Both the position numbers and the translations under genes were made by a program. From contig VWND01000067.1 in assembly GCA_009599575.1 (NCBI GenBank), positions 682,001 through 746,000 of the forward strand: DNA of 64,000 nucleotides. The letters are read 5' to 3'. The notes beneath the pieces were generated by a model that was not told the DNA's origin, searched no databases, and saw only the letters and a list, made by a program, of their open reading frames with translations. Of this stretch, positions 44,151 to 56,290 are shown in pieces; the first letter of the stretch is position 1; each line of letters starts with the position of its first letter. Origin of the DNA: Blumeriella jaapii. Taxonomy: Eukaryota > Ascomycota > Leotiomycetes > Helotiales > Drepanopezizaceae.

Positions 44151-45545
44151 GTTATAAATGGAATTACGATTTAAATTATGCTTTCAGCAGCGGAATTATC
44201 GTTCGGTTATTTCCAAACCTTTTCAAAAGGTTTTTTTTTTTCAGAAGTATAATCGTTTTGGTCGGAATCGTCGTCGGAATCGCTGGAATCGGAATCGCTA
44301 TTTAAATTAAAATTTAAAAAATAGATTTGCTAATTTTTTTTGTAAAATCGTTTTAACCGATTGGCGGCGAATATTTTTTTCAGTTTTGTTTTATCGAATT
44401 TCGTAAATTTGTAATAACTTTTATTTAATTCGGCTTCGCATATTTTGTAAAATCCGAGCCATTTATAATTAAGCTTAATATCGGCCGATTTATTAATAGC
44501 GCGCTGGACGTCGTAAATTAAAACCAGATTTTTTTTTTAATTAGCGTTTTTTTTAAAACTTTAGTTTTATCCCAGATTTTTTTAGCCGCTTTTTTATTTT
44601 TTTTTTTTTTAAATCATTTTTTTTATATTTATATCGCGGTAATTTAATTATTTAAATTTTATTACTAATAAATCTGCTTTCGTTTTCATTTTAATTACGT
44701 TATAAAGCTTTTATACAAGCCATTTTATTTTTAAAAACAATCGGGCGTTTTTGCCGTATTAAATGAAAAATAAAATTATTTTAATAAAGCCGTATATATA
44801 TATACGTATAATAAAAAGCATTTCCGAAAATTTCCACGACCAACGCTTATAACTTTTTCGAATAGCTTTTAAAAAGCCGTCGAAAATATTTTTATAATTT
44901 CGTTTAACGAATCCGTTGCTTTTCGAATTATAAACTAAAATTTAAATGCGCTGAATCCCGTATTTTTTTATAAAATTTTCGATAACGCTTTTGTTTTCGG
45001 ATTTATTATCGACGTTTAATTTGTTAAATAAACCGTATCGATATACAACGTTTTTTTTTAAAAAAATCGTTATAATTTCGAAAATAGCGTTTCGGAAAAA
45101 TCGTTTTTCAAATTATTCCGATAAATCGTCGATAGCGAATACGAAGCATATATATCCGCGGTCGGTAATCAATACGCGTATAACGTCGAGATTAATTTTT
45201 TTTTAAATTTTAAAAAATTATATCGGATATAATAAATTTTTTTTTCGGCCAGGCTTTCGTTTTTAGCAAAAAATGCAGCTTTTAACGAAGGCTTTGCAAT
45301 TTTCGAAATATTTTTTCCATTAAAAATTATTTTTAATTCGGTAATAAATGGCTTTAGCTTTTTTATAAAACATTTTTTCGTAAACTTTTTTTATAATTTA
45401 AAACTTATCGGCTTTATTATTTATTATTAAGCGTTTTTAATATATATTATTTTTTATTTTATACAGCTTTTTATCGGCTAAAATATAATCGAAAGCTTGG
45501 TTTTTAAATAATTTAAACTGATGGTTTAGCACGCTAAATAATTTG
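44151..45545 (-). pseudogene. Integrase and GPY/F-like C-terminus, A2
   Basis: It aligns with A1 2451-3840. The open stretch 45778-45437 spans the RNase H-integrase linker and the start of integrase (FKNQAFDYILADKKLYKIKN). The C-terminal tail near 44260-44320 keeps an Asp/Ser-rich sequence with less damage than in A1. Confidence 0.83.
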
Positions 45546-45659
45546 AATAAAATGGTTAAATAATATACGATTAAATAAAAGTTTTCGGTTTCGTAATTAT
45601 CGATCAAAAATTTATTTTCGTCGTTAATCGGCTTATTCCGATCGTTTTCGGTTAAATCT

Positions 45660-45692
45660 ATTCGTAGTACCAGCCGAAATAATAACGCGAAT
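45660..45692. repeat. 33-nt hairpin element, site h2 in A2
   Basis: It begins ATTCGTAGTACCA and ends TAATAACGCGAAT. Two changes in the left arm relative to A1. Confidence 0.7.
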
Positions 45693-45722
45693 GCTTTTTC
45701 GGCCCGAAAATTAATATTTTTT

Positions 45723-45755
45723 ATTCGCGATGCCAATCGAAATAACAACGCGAAT
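45723..45755. repeat. 33-nt hairpin element, site h3 in A2
   Basis: It begins ATTCGCGATGCCA and ends TAACAACGCGAAT, again 63 nt from h2. Confidence 0.72.
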
Positions 45756-47497
45756 GATTTCGGCTTTATAAAATTCAAAGCGCAAATAGCGAAACAGCCG
45801 ATTTCGTTAGCGATTTATTCGTTGATATTTTGTTCGCTTTGTTTAACGAAATCAAATAAATAAAAACGTTTTCGTTTGAAAAAGCCGTTTGCCGTTGTAT
45901 TAATTGTTTTTTTAATATATTTGATTTCGAAATTTATAAATCGTATCCAAGCTATTTAATTAATAACGAACGCTTTTAATAAATTATTAGCTTTTTTATT
46001 TAATTAATCGATAAAAACTTTTGCGTTTGTTTTTAAAATAAAATATACGTCGTATAATTCGCTTTTTAATTTTTTTATTATTTTAAAAGCGCTTCGATAT
46101 TCCCGTTTAATAGCATCGTAGCGTGTTTTTACGGAAAACTATAAGCCGCTTTCGAATCGTAAAAAATGCCGTTTTTTGTTTTCGTCGATTTATTATAATA
46201 TAACTTTTTAATCGAAAATATTAGCGTCGATAATTAAAATAATTTTTTTTGCGTTTGGGCTGTAATCGATTCGCATAAACGATAAGGCCGATAAAAAGTC
46301 GTTTTTAAAAATTTCCATAGTTTTATTTTATTTTATTTTCCAAACGAAATCAATTTTTTTTATCGTAGCGTAAATAAATGCAACTTTTTGCGAAAAGTTT
46401 TTAATTTAATTGCGATAATAAATTACAACGCTAATAAAAGCTTTGGCTTCGGTAATATTTTTATACTTTTTTTATTCGCAGATTTTTTTAATTTTCTTTC
46501 GTTAAAAATAGCGGCCAGCGCTGTTAGTTATATAGCCAACGATATTTATTTCGGATATACAAAATTTTAATCGAAAGTTAATAATAGCTTTAGCTTTTTC
46601 GAAACAAATTATAATTTTGTCGATGTTTTAAATATATTTTATTATATAACGTCGAATTTTAGAAAAAAAAATTTTATTATTATAATATAATCTAAAGCTT
46701 TTTATTTCGACGTCGTTAACGTAAAAAAAAATAATATCGGAAATATAAATTATAAAAACTTTATATACGATTTTTACGAATTGTACGATTAAATTAATAG
46801 CTTTTATAAATACTTTCGTTATACGCAGCAAACCGATTAAATTTGAATTATTATTATATTTCGAAATCGTAGATTAAATATTAAATAGTCGTAGCCGGAA
46901 AACAAATCGAAAAAAAAAGCGATCGTTAATTATGCGAATTCGTTTGAAAATTAATCGACGTTAAATAACACGTTAGCGTTTCGTATTATTATTATATTTA
47001 TTTCGACGACTGCGATAATAAATCTGTAAATATCTTTTTTTTTTTTCGCAACGATAAATTATTTGTTTTTGTATAAGCCGTAGCAAAATTCGAAAATCTT
47101 TTATTTAATTCGCTTTTTTAGTATTTCGACTATTTTATTTCAAAAAGCTTTAGGAATTAAAAAGGTTTTTTTTCGCCAGGCTTTGTAAAACACGGTTTTA
47201 ATATCGATGTAAAACGTAACGTTAAAGCTGAATTGGCCTATTTCGGTAAAATCGAAAATTATAATTTTTTTTCGGTTGCGTAAAATTTCGTATAAAACTT
47301 TTTTTTTCGGCAGAAATTAGGTTTCCATTGCTAGGTTATTAAACCGTTTTTTCATAAATCGGCTGCTAAATAATAAATTGAAAAATCGGCCGATAATAAG
47401 TTTTTCGAATTCGTTAATAATTAATTAAAATGGTTTTGTTATTTTATTTTTTTCAAACTAATCGTTTATTTTTTCGAAAATATTTTTAACGGATTTA

Positions 47498-47670
47498 TAT
47501 GAAAGGATAAGACGTCAGTTCGTTGGTCACGTGGTCCGAAGGTTACGTTGTTATCACGTGACATCGGAGCCCGCACACACTGTATCTTAGACTTCGCGAC
47601 ACTTTTAAACTTAAAACCTTGTAGTTAATGCAAATCATCTACGAACCTTCTGCTCGTTCGCCCTTTTATA
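47498..47670 (+). repeat. 5' LTR of G3
   Basis: It starts TATGAAAGGATAAGACG and ends CGCCCTTTTATA. The two CACGTG sites of the family are kept. Confidence 0.93.
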
Positions 47671-47701
47671 TATTAACTACCAAACTCCTTTAACATTTTT
47701 A

Positions 47702-47721
47702 TTTCAGCCCTCGAGCTGAAA
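47702..47721. repeat. Leader hairpin TTTCAGC-N6-GCTGAAA in G3
   Basis: The same arms as G1 and G2, with loop CCTCGA. Confidence 0.65.
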
Positions 47722-47739
47722 AGGCCTGCCAACTCTGTT

Positions 47740-49160
47740 TTGCTTTTGCGCATACAAAAAAACAATTTTATCGCGACACAATCTTACGACTTTTACGACC
47801 TTTTATACGACCTTTACGACCTTTTATACGAAACTACGAAACGACAATCCCCTTTAACATAAGACTTATATTCAAAAAACTCTGTTCTGCTTCTGCTTAT
47901 ATTCCGGAACAAAACATATTTCACGCTTTTTTTTTAACGGACATTAATACCGAAAATGTCGGAACTTTTCAAATTATCGGAACCTCCCAATTGCTTTATT
48001 TTAAAATATTTTAAATACCCCGACCAAATCGTCGCCGCTCTGATCGCTAATACGAAAACTTGTTTTTAAAAAATCCTCGATATTTTCGCCTACGCGATAA
48101 AGCAAAACGATATAATAATATTACTTAAAGCCAAACTAAATAATTTCGCTTAAAAGCTGAATATTTAAACGGTACAATACTAGGAAAAAAAAGCTTTTTA
48201 AAAAAAAATAATTCAAAACCGCGAAGCCGATTTTATCAACTTTCGAAAACAAACTTCTATCAATTAAAATACACCGAATATTTTAAACGCAGAAAAAAAA
48301 ACACCTGCCTTTTCCGACCCCGATAAATTCATAAGCTCGGATAATACCGGCAACGTTACGAAGTATTTTACCATTTTTTTTTAAAATATAATTTTAAAGC
48401 TCCGTTTTAATTAAAACTGGTATGCGACCGAATAAAATCGCATAAATTACTTTTTTTCCCGCTTTTCCGATACAGCCAAAAGCGTTTTACAAAAAGATTT
48501 ACGTACAAACGGCACTTTTTTTTATCTGATTATTGCAAAAATAATTCAAGTCTTTTAATAATTGTTCGATATTCTTAATTAACAAACAGATGCATTTAAA
48601 AGAATTTTATTTTTTAAATAAAACAACCAACTTTTATTCACTTTTTTCCTTATTTAACTAAAAATTAAAAATCATATTAAATTTAATAACAAAGCCGCTA
48701 TCGTTATTCTGCGCGAAGCTTTTTATTTTAATATAATCACCCGCTTGTTTTATATTAATCTTTTCGATTTAAAAACCGACTTTATTAATTTTTGCGCTTA
48801 AATACGCGAAACCGATACCGTTTTTCGATAATTAAATTTTAATTATTACAAAACCGAAGGCCGCAATACGAAAATCATTTCTTTTGCTTTTATATTTAAA
48901 ACTGCTATTACAATTATCATTTAAAGCGACCTTATAAACCTTAGCGCTATTTAAACCAAAGCAATTATATAAACCGCAGCCGATATAGCCAAAAACAAAC
49001 GCTTAATAAATAATGCCGAAAAGTTAGCGCGCCGAACCTACTTTTTTGCTAATAACTTTTGCTTATAATATGCCAGCGATAAACACCGCGCTGCTAATTG
49101 CTCCGATTCCTTTTAGATTAAAAAAGCTAAAGCCGAAGCAAAAAAGTCGGGAAACTAATT
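47740..49160 (+). pseudogene. Gag region of G3
   Basis: It aligns with G1 14900-16311. The N-terminal part is disturbed by the short tandem duplication. The later part carries the capsid text and a zinc-knuckle remnant near 49060-49115 (NNFCL-YASDKHRAANCSDSF), where one more Cys is kept than in G1. Confidence 0.75.
47786..47835 (+). repeat. Short tandem duplication in the G3 leader
   Basis: A unit of about 21 bp beginning ACGACCTTTTATACGAC is present twice; G1 and G2 have it only once in altered form. Confidence 0.6.
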
Positions 49161-49214
49161 GTTTTTAATAATTGTTATTATTAAAAACTTTTAAAAAATA
49201 AATTGAAATTATTT

Positions 49215-49565
49215 GCTTTGAACGGCGTTCCGAAATTATATTTGATATTATTTTATATTATAACTACTAATAATACATATATTAAAATTTATTTTTTAAA
49301 CGATTCCGAAGCTACCGATAATTTTATTAATTATTTTTTCGTATAATATTACGAATTAACCTTTGTTTTATTTACTAACCCACGTAAATTTACCGTGGTT
49401 AACAGACGCTTTTTTATCCACGGCGATATTACTTATCAAATCTTTTTTCAAATTAATATCGCCGGCCATACCGAACTAGTTATAGCTTTTATTATAATAC
49501 TAGGAAAATACGATCTTATTTTAAGAAAGTTCTAGCTTCGAATACATAACTTTTATATTAACTGG
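49215..49565 (+). pseudogene. Retropepsin of G3
   Basis: It is equivalent to G1 16380-16720, with KIYFLNDSEATDNFINYFF and NPRKFTVVNRRFFIHGDITY, then GKYDLILRKF. Catalytic Asp is again Asn. Confidence 0.85.
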
Positions 49566-49919
49566 ACTACGAACACCTTTTGTTTTAATTCAGACTTTTG
49601 CCGTACGAATTGCTTATCTTAACGCATTTATTAATTGGCCGTTTCAGGCTTAATCCAAAAACGCCACTTTTACAAAACTGTCGTTTTACCAGCTATATCT
49701 CGTCGTACAAAAACAGTTATATTTACTATTTTGGCTTTTTAATTAAAAATCGAAATATTCTCAGCTTTTTTATACGAAATTAATTAATAATTACATAAAC
49801 TAAGCGTTTTAACCGACGAATCTTTTTCCATTATATTATTTAACGTCGATCAATTGCAAAAAAATAAGCTTTTTTAAACTGTACGATAACAACTTTCAGC
49901 CGAACTTTACTTCGCTGAA

Positions 49920-51370
49920 GCTTTACTGGAAAATATCCGTTTGGCCTTTCAAATCAAACCGCTAATCGATTTTCGAATAAAACTTTTTTTTTATTATTAT
50001 TATTATTTAGCCGCTTTTAATTTTATCGAAGCTAATAAACTTATATTTTATAAAAAAAGCGTTAATTATACGATAGAATTTCGACTTGAAGCAATACTTT
50101 TATACGGCTTTTTATATAATATATTAGTCGACGAATTTCAAATCTTACGCAAATTTCTTAAAAAAAACCTCGAAAAAGGCTGGATCCGAGCGAACTTTTT
50201 CCTCGCAGCCTTTTTAATTTTATTCGCGAAAAAACCAAAAGAAAAACTACGATTTTGCGTCGATTACAAAGCTTTTAACGCTATTATAATTAAAAACCGA
50301 TATTTTTTATTATTAATTTAAAAAACGCTTTTACGATTAAGCAAAATTAAATTTTATACTAAACTCGACGTTTTCGCCGCTTTTAATAAAATTCGAATAA
50401 AAAAAAACCATAAATAGCTTATTGCATTTAATACGAAATATAGCTTGTTCGAGTTTTTAATTATGCTTTTCGGATTATATAACGCTTCCGCCACGTTTCA
50501 ATTTCGTATAAACGATATTTTACGATTTTATTTAAATATTTTTTGTATAATTTATATAAACGATATTTTAATTTATTTAAACAATTTTTAAAAATATAAA
50601 AAACATATTAACTTTGTTTTTTAAGCTTTTTTTAACGCGGATTTGCAATTGAATATAAAAAAATGCGAGTTCGAAATTTAAAAAATCGTTTATTTTAAAA
50701 TAATTATTTTTACCACCGGAATTAAAATAAATTTTAAAAAGTTCGAAACGATTACGGGCTGAAATCTTTTTTTCAACGTTCAAAACGTATAAGCGTTTTT
50801 AAGTTTTGCGAATTTTTATCGACGATTTATCAAAAGTTTTTTTAAAATCGTTATTTTTTTAATAAATTTAACGAAAAAAAATATTAAATAAAACTTTAAC
50901 AACGATTATATAAAAACTTTCGAATTTCTTAAATCAGCTTTTACGATTGCATCTACGTTGTTTCATTTTAATTTTGACAAAAAAATATTCGTTAAAACTA
51001 ACGCTTTTAATTACGTTTTTTCAGGAATTTTTTCTCAAAAAAACGATGCAAAAATATTTTATTTAATCGCTTTTATATCGAAAAAATTCGATTTTGCCGA
51101 ATATAATTACAAAATTTATAATAAAAAACTTTTCGCTATTATACGTTGCTTCGAAAATTAGCGAATCGAATTACAAAAAGCTGTCTATCTAATTCGAATA
51201 TTTATAAACCATCGAAACTTAAAATATTTTATAACGACTAAACAATTTAATAAGCGTCAAATACGCTAAAGCGAGTTTTTAATTGGTTTTGACTTTGTAA
51301 TTATATTTAAATTTAAAAAACAAAATAGCAAATCTAACTTTTTAATCCGACGCTTTCAAAATCTTTTTTA
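49920..51370 (+). pseudogene. Reverse transcriptase and RNase H of G3
   Basis: The 126-codon open stretch 49941-50321 is the best RT fingers region of the G family: FQIKPLIDFRIKLFFYYYYY, NYTIEFRLEAILLYGFLYNI, QILRKFLKKNLEKGWIRANF and FAKKPKEKLRFCVDYKAFNA. The palm and a [10 protein letters not shown] block follow to about 50580. RNase H has the open stretch 50958-51161 ([40 protein letters not shown]). Confidence 0.92.
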
Positions 51371-51439
51371 AAACTTTTCAAACGAAAAAATTCAATTCCA
51401 AAACCAAACCCTTTTTAAAAAACATTATCTAACCGAAAT

Positions 51440-52500
51440 TTTAACCGCTTTTTCGGCTTCGCTAAAACAACCCGAAGCAAACGACGAAAAGCTTTCACGA
51501 CTTTTAAATAAATACTATTCTATTAACAAATTGTAAATCGCTACTAAAAAAAAAATACTTAAACCAAAAAGTATTCCGAAATTCAAAACGTTACAACTTT
51601 TTAAATACATTATACGCAATAACAAATTATATTTTCGAAACCGATTTTACGTTTCCGATACACCGAATTTAAACGTTCCTATTCGTACCTGGTTTTTACA
51701 AATGGCCCATAATTCAGTAAAAACAGGCCATTCTAGCAAAAACAAATTTTACGAAATTATTAGTAAAAATTACTATTAGCTATTAGTTTCCGAGAATTGC
51801 AAAAAATTTATTCGCAATTGCAACGGCTGCTTTCGCAATACAAATACTAATCAACGCTATTAAAAACTTTTCAAACCCTTACCTATCTTTTTATGCCGTT
51901 AAAACCATATATCGGTCGATTTTATAAGCTTTTTTCCAATAAAAAAGCATAAAAATCGAAACAATCTGATTATAATAATAATTTGTCGCTTTACTAAAAA
52001 ACGATATTATACAGCCTGTTATACAATTATAAAAGCGACAGATTTAGCCAAATTGTTTTACAGAAATATTTAGCGTTTATATAATTTCTCCGATTTTATA
52101 ATTTCAAACCGAGATTTCCTATTTGTTTCACAATTTTAAAAAACTATTAATCACCGTTTCGAAACCAATATTACGCTATTTATTAGCTTTTATTCCGAAA
52201 CAAACGGCCAAACCGAAAACGCGAACGCCTATCTATTTTTTTATTTAAAACAATTCGTCGAATACGCTTAAGAAAATTAAAAAAATTGGCTTTTTTTAGC
52301 TGAATTCGCAGCGAATAACGCTGTAAACGCTTTCACCGGAATTTTTCTTTTTTACGCCAACAAAAGCTTTCATTTCCGAATAAGCTTTTTTCCATTTAAA
52401 TTTATTTTAAATTCCATTTTACATATTTTGCGAATAGCAAATACGAAAAAAAACGATTTCGCCGACAAAATAAAAAAATTAAAACTATTTTTACGTACAA
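51440..52500 (+). pseudogene. Integrase of G3
   Basis: It aligns with G1 18600-19660. The zinc end reads YIIRNNKLYFRNRFYVSD, KTGHSSKNKFYEII and FIRNCNGCFRNTN, with both Cys of the NCNGC pair kept, unlike G1. Core blocks follow to SETNGQTENANAYLFFYLKQ near 52195-52255. Confidence 0.88.
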
Positions 52501-52539
52501 ATCTGATTTTAGCGTTAACTAACCAGAAATACCATTTTA

Positions 52540-53315
52540 ATTAACAACGCCAATCAGCTTTTGTTTACAAAATAAAAAATAACGTGTTTTTTAACAAACG
52601 CAATATAATTTTTATTAAATCAATTAAAAAACTAAATAACAAATTCTACGATTCTTATAAAATCGCCGAAATTCTAAGCTTTTACAATTACAAGCTGAAA
52701 TTATTTTTCGAGCAAAAACTATTACATTTTGTTTTCTATATTAATTTGTTCAAACCTGTCTATAACAACCCTTTCCTAAAGCAAAAAAACCCTTTCTTTC
52801 CACCTGTTTTTATCGACGCAAACGAAAACTTATTATAAGCTATAAACGTTATTTTCGACTCTAAACGAAACCTTAACTTTTTTTATTTAATATAATAGCG
52901 TAGCTACAACGCCGAAAATCAATCTTAAAAACTATTAGAAAACATTGTTAACGCATACAATTTTATAATTAAATTCGTTACACGTTTTTCTTAAAAACCT
53001 TATCCGACCAAAACAAAATTGGCTAAAGCCAGAATTGCCAACAGAAAACGTGCCAAGTCGATAAATAACGAAAACGAGCCTTTATTATCAAAAAAAGCTT
53101 TTACAACTATTATTAAACACAAAAAAACTATTATTAATTTCTTTCCTATTACAAAAAATCAATTGTTTTGCTTCCGAAACTAAAAAAGCCTGCCTCTTTT
53201 ACCATTTTTTCTATTATTCCAGCTGAATTTCGCACTCGTTTACAAAAACGCCTCGCGAACAAAGCTCGATTTATAAAAATAAATTCCGACGACGAAAAAA
53301 TTAAATAAAAAATGG
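52540..53315 (+). pseudogene. GPY/F-like region, chromodomain and basic tail of G3
   Basis: The open stretch 52584-52838 reads NIIFIKSIKKLNNKFYDSYK, IAEILSFYNYKLKLFFEQ, VFYINLFKPVYNNPF. The chromodomain remnant follows near 52840-52980 and the basic tail ends near 53305. A purine tract (ATGGAAAGGAAAA near 53312-53325) precedes the 3' LTR and is the clearest polypurine tract in this family. Confidence 0.88.
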
Positions 53316-53329
53316 AAAGGAAAACCATA

Positions 53330-53502
53330 TGTAAAGGAATAAGACGTCAGTTCGTTGGTCACGTGGTCCGAAGGTTACGTTGTTGTCACGTGATATCGGA
53401 GCCCGCACACACTGTATCTTAGACTTCGCGACACTTCTAAACTTAAAACCTCGTAGTCAATGCAAATCATTTACGAACCTTCTGCTCGTTCGCCCCCTTA
53501 CA
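53330..53502 (+). repeat. 3' LTR of G3
   Basis: It starts TGTAAAGGAATAAGACG and ends CGCCCCCTTACA. This copy is among the least mutated LTRs of the family. Confidence 0.94.
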
Positions 53503-53672
53503 ATTTACTAAGATTTACAAATCGTATTTTATTAGTTTTGCGCTTATAAAAAGTGCTGATATTAATATAAAAAAGTAAAATATATAAGTCGGGTTTGTTT
53601 AATACGAAAACGAAATTTTCGGAATTTTTATTTTCGAATTAATAGCCAAAAATGTTAATATTAGCTAATTTT

Positions 53673-53705
53673 ATTCGCGATGCTATTTCGATTAATAACG
53701 TAAAT
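53673..53705. repeat. 33-nt hairpin element, site h4 in A2
   Basis: It begins ATTCGCGATGCTA and ends TAATAACGTAAAT with loop TTTCGAT, matching h4 in A1. Confidence 0.7.
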
Positions 53706-53819
53706 ACTTTTAGCCGAGTATTTTCCAGGTTTTATTACAGCTTAACGTTTGTTTTAAAATCAAAGCCGGCTATTCGTTTTTCGATAAAACGTTGATTAAA
53801 AAAATCTTATCGCCGGCGA

Positions 53820-54140
53820 CGATGATTTAATTTTAAAAAAACCGGTTTCAGTTTTAAAAAAAAGCTTTTATCTGGCCGATTTCGGTGTATTTAAAGCTGA
53901 CGAAACTTTTCAAAATCCAAAGCATTTTAAAAATAATAAAATGAAAATATTTTTTTATTATTAAAAAGTTTTTATAAATAATAATATTTTCAACGTCGAT
54001 TTTAATATTTCGTATAATTTTATTAAATTTAATAGTATTTCCATTAACGGTCTTGTAAATTATTCGTTTGTCGGTAATAATCGAAATACCATTGGCTCGG
54101 CCGTTTTTTAGTTTATGCAATTGATTTCGGTTTTATTATC
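53820..54140 (-). pseudogene. Retropepsin-like protease region, A2
   Basis: The 88-codon open stretch 54120-53854 reads GRANGISIITDKRIIYKTVN, VENIIIYKNFLIIKKYFHF and FKMLWILKSFVSFKYTEIG. It is nearly the same protein as in A1. Confidence 0.65.
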
Positions 54141-54234
54141 GAATAAAACGAAGGCGGTCGTACTTTTTTTAAATATTGTTTTTATTTTTAATACTTTTAT
54201 AGCCGTATAAAAGCAGTTTCGTCGCTTTGACTTT

Positions 54235-56290
54235 TAGGTTTTTATAACGAAAACCAAAAAGCTGACTTTTTCCGAGGATTTTTTTTTGTCGGCTAAATTA
54301 ATTACGATATTGTAAATTTCTTTTTGATTTTTTTTTACTTCAAAATCGTTTTTTTTTTCGAATAATTTTAATTTTTTCTTTTTTTTTTAATACAGAAATT
54401 TATTTATTAATAATTTTATCGAATTTCTTTTTTGTATTAAATAAATCGTTGAATTTCAATTTAATTTTTTGTTTTATAATCTTTTTAATAGCTTCGTCGA
54501 CGGCTTCGAAGCTAATATATTTGTCGATTTATTTTTTATTTCGCATTAATAATAAACGCTTAAAAGCTGGTACTTTTTAAATAATTTAAACCGGAGTGTC
54601 GATATCGATATTTTTTATATCGTCGTTAATTTTTTTTATTATAAGCGTTTTTCTAATAGTTTTATCGGTTTTTTTTCGAATTTTAAAATCTTTTTTTTTT
54701 TTCGATTTTAACGTTTTTTTTTATACCAGTTGGTTTGGCGAATAAAACAGAAGCACTTTGCTTTTTTATGATTCGCTGGCTTAATTATACAGCTATAATA
54801 TTTGCAAATACGATAATTACATTAATAATAGATATATTTATTTTTTATTTATATATTTAAATTTTATTTATATTTAAAATAAAAGTTTTTTTTTTAATTA
54901 ATACGCTTTCGGAAATGTTTTTTTTTTTATTAATAAAAATTGTTTTTGCATTTTTTCTGTTTTTTAAATAATCGTTTTATTTCGTACCTTTTATTTTTAA
55001 GCGAATAATATTTAACCAGCTTTGATTTTTAGCTTTATTAAAAAAGCCTATTTCTGCTTTTATCGGTCCGAAGCAAATCGTTTCGTATTTGTTAATATAA
55101 CAGATATTATTATTTATACAGAAATTAAACGCTTTGCATTTAAAACGAATATAAGATTTTTCGTAATAAATTTTTCTGTTATTACAAAATCCATATTTAA
55201 AACTACGGGGTTTGTTTTAATAATTACTTTTATTATTTTAATAGCCGCGATTTTAATTTCCGCGTTAATTTTTTTTTTTCCTTTAATAATCGTTATTATA
55301 ATTAATGTTTCGCTAATTTTAATCGCTAGTACGGAAAAATTGCTATTGGGCAGCTATTACTTTTACGGTGGTTTGGCGAAGTTAATCGTTTTGCGTATTT
55401 TAAAAAAAGTAATTGTTATAAAAGCTATTTTAATCGTTTTTATTATTCGAATTAACATAAAATGTTTTTTTTGCTATTGTATAAAACCTTCGACTTTGCT
55501 TTGCAGTTTTTGAATTTTAATATCGGTAAATTTTAATACGAGAGTTTCGATATTTTTATTAAGTTTTTTCAAGCTAATAAGCTTTGCAAAACAATTGAAT
55601 AATATAATAACAGATTGTTTTTTAGCGATTTCGGTAACTTTTAATAGCTGGGCATACTTTTGTATTAAAGCTTTTACGTTTTTCTTATAAATAAAAAAAG
55701 GAGATTTTTTTTGGTTTATGGCTTCGATAATACGTTCGCTTTGGTTTTGTTTAAAAACGAATTCCATAAATTTGAAATATTAATCGAAGATTTTAAAATC
55801 TTATTTATTAATTTTAAAATGCTTAATAATTTTGTTGCGAATATTAATTGGAAAGCTAAATAAAAACAGTTTTTTCTGCTTAATTTCGTTTAAAACCTTT
55901 TTATTAACGAAAACGTCAGAAACTTTCGTATAAATACGATAATAAGCTTTAAGTTTTTTTATTTAGCGAGCGGTTATAACAAACTGTTTAAAAAAAGCGA
56001 TAGTATCGCGAATTTGTTAGCAATCGTAGTTTCGAAATTCCGATTTCAAAGCTTTAATTAACTTACGCTAATTTCGAGTTTTAATAGCTTTTTATTTATT
56101 CATCGATTTAATAATATTTTTAATAATTAAATTATAATAGCGAAAAAGTTTATCGAATATTTTAATTTCAAAAATTCCGAAATTTTTACAGGTTTTTATA
56201 TTTTTCGATAAAATCGGTAACGTTGGCGCCATTAAATAAAAATGCATTAAAAAAGCCAAAAAAAGGCATACGGCCGCGTATGAAAAAACG
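54235..56290 (-). pseudogene. Gag, A2
   Basis: It aligns with A1 6524-8574. The open stretch 55767-55474 gives a Lys/Gln-rich helical part (RIIEAINQKKSPFFIYKKNV, YAQLLKVTEIAKKQSVI) not seen as one frame in A1. The 55022-55513 open stretch on the plus strand is antisense and not a gene. Confidence 0.72.

Larger units (their letters stand above)
43448..47497 (-). mobile_element. Family A copy A2, left segment
   Basis: It aligns to A1 from about 1738 to 5795. Its left edge is the Co LTR, so Co appears to have inserted into A2; the rest of A2 would lie left of the window. It ends at the TSD ATTTA (47493-47497) in front of G3. Confidence 0.88.
45546..47497 (-). pseudogene. RNase H and reverse transcriptase, A2 (left of G3)
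   Basis: It aligns with A1 3841-5795. The open stretch 46831-46628 reads FYVNDVEIKSFRLYYNNK, the YVDD site with Asp changed to Asn, preceded by the LIVQFVKIVYKVF strand. G3 interrupts just before the RT N-terminus, which continues at 53503. Confidence 0.85.
47498..53502 (+). mobile_element. Element G copy 3 (G3), chromodomain gypsy LTR retrotransposon
   Basis: LTRs of 173 bp at 47498-47670 and 53330-53502 bound a 6,005-bp element. The TSD ATTTA is at 47493-47497 and 53503-53507. Removing it joins A2 exactly as A1 runs through 5795. The two LTRs differ at few positions. Confidence 0.95.

Noticed and set aside
55022..55513. Plus-strand open stretch of 163 codons, very hydrophobic, resembling a membrane protein
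   Set aside because: It is the reverse complement of the Gag zinc-knuckle and linker region of A2. The hydrophobicity comes from antisense of Lys/Asn/Asp-rich codons.
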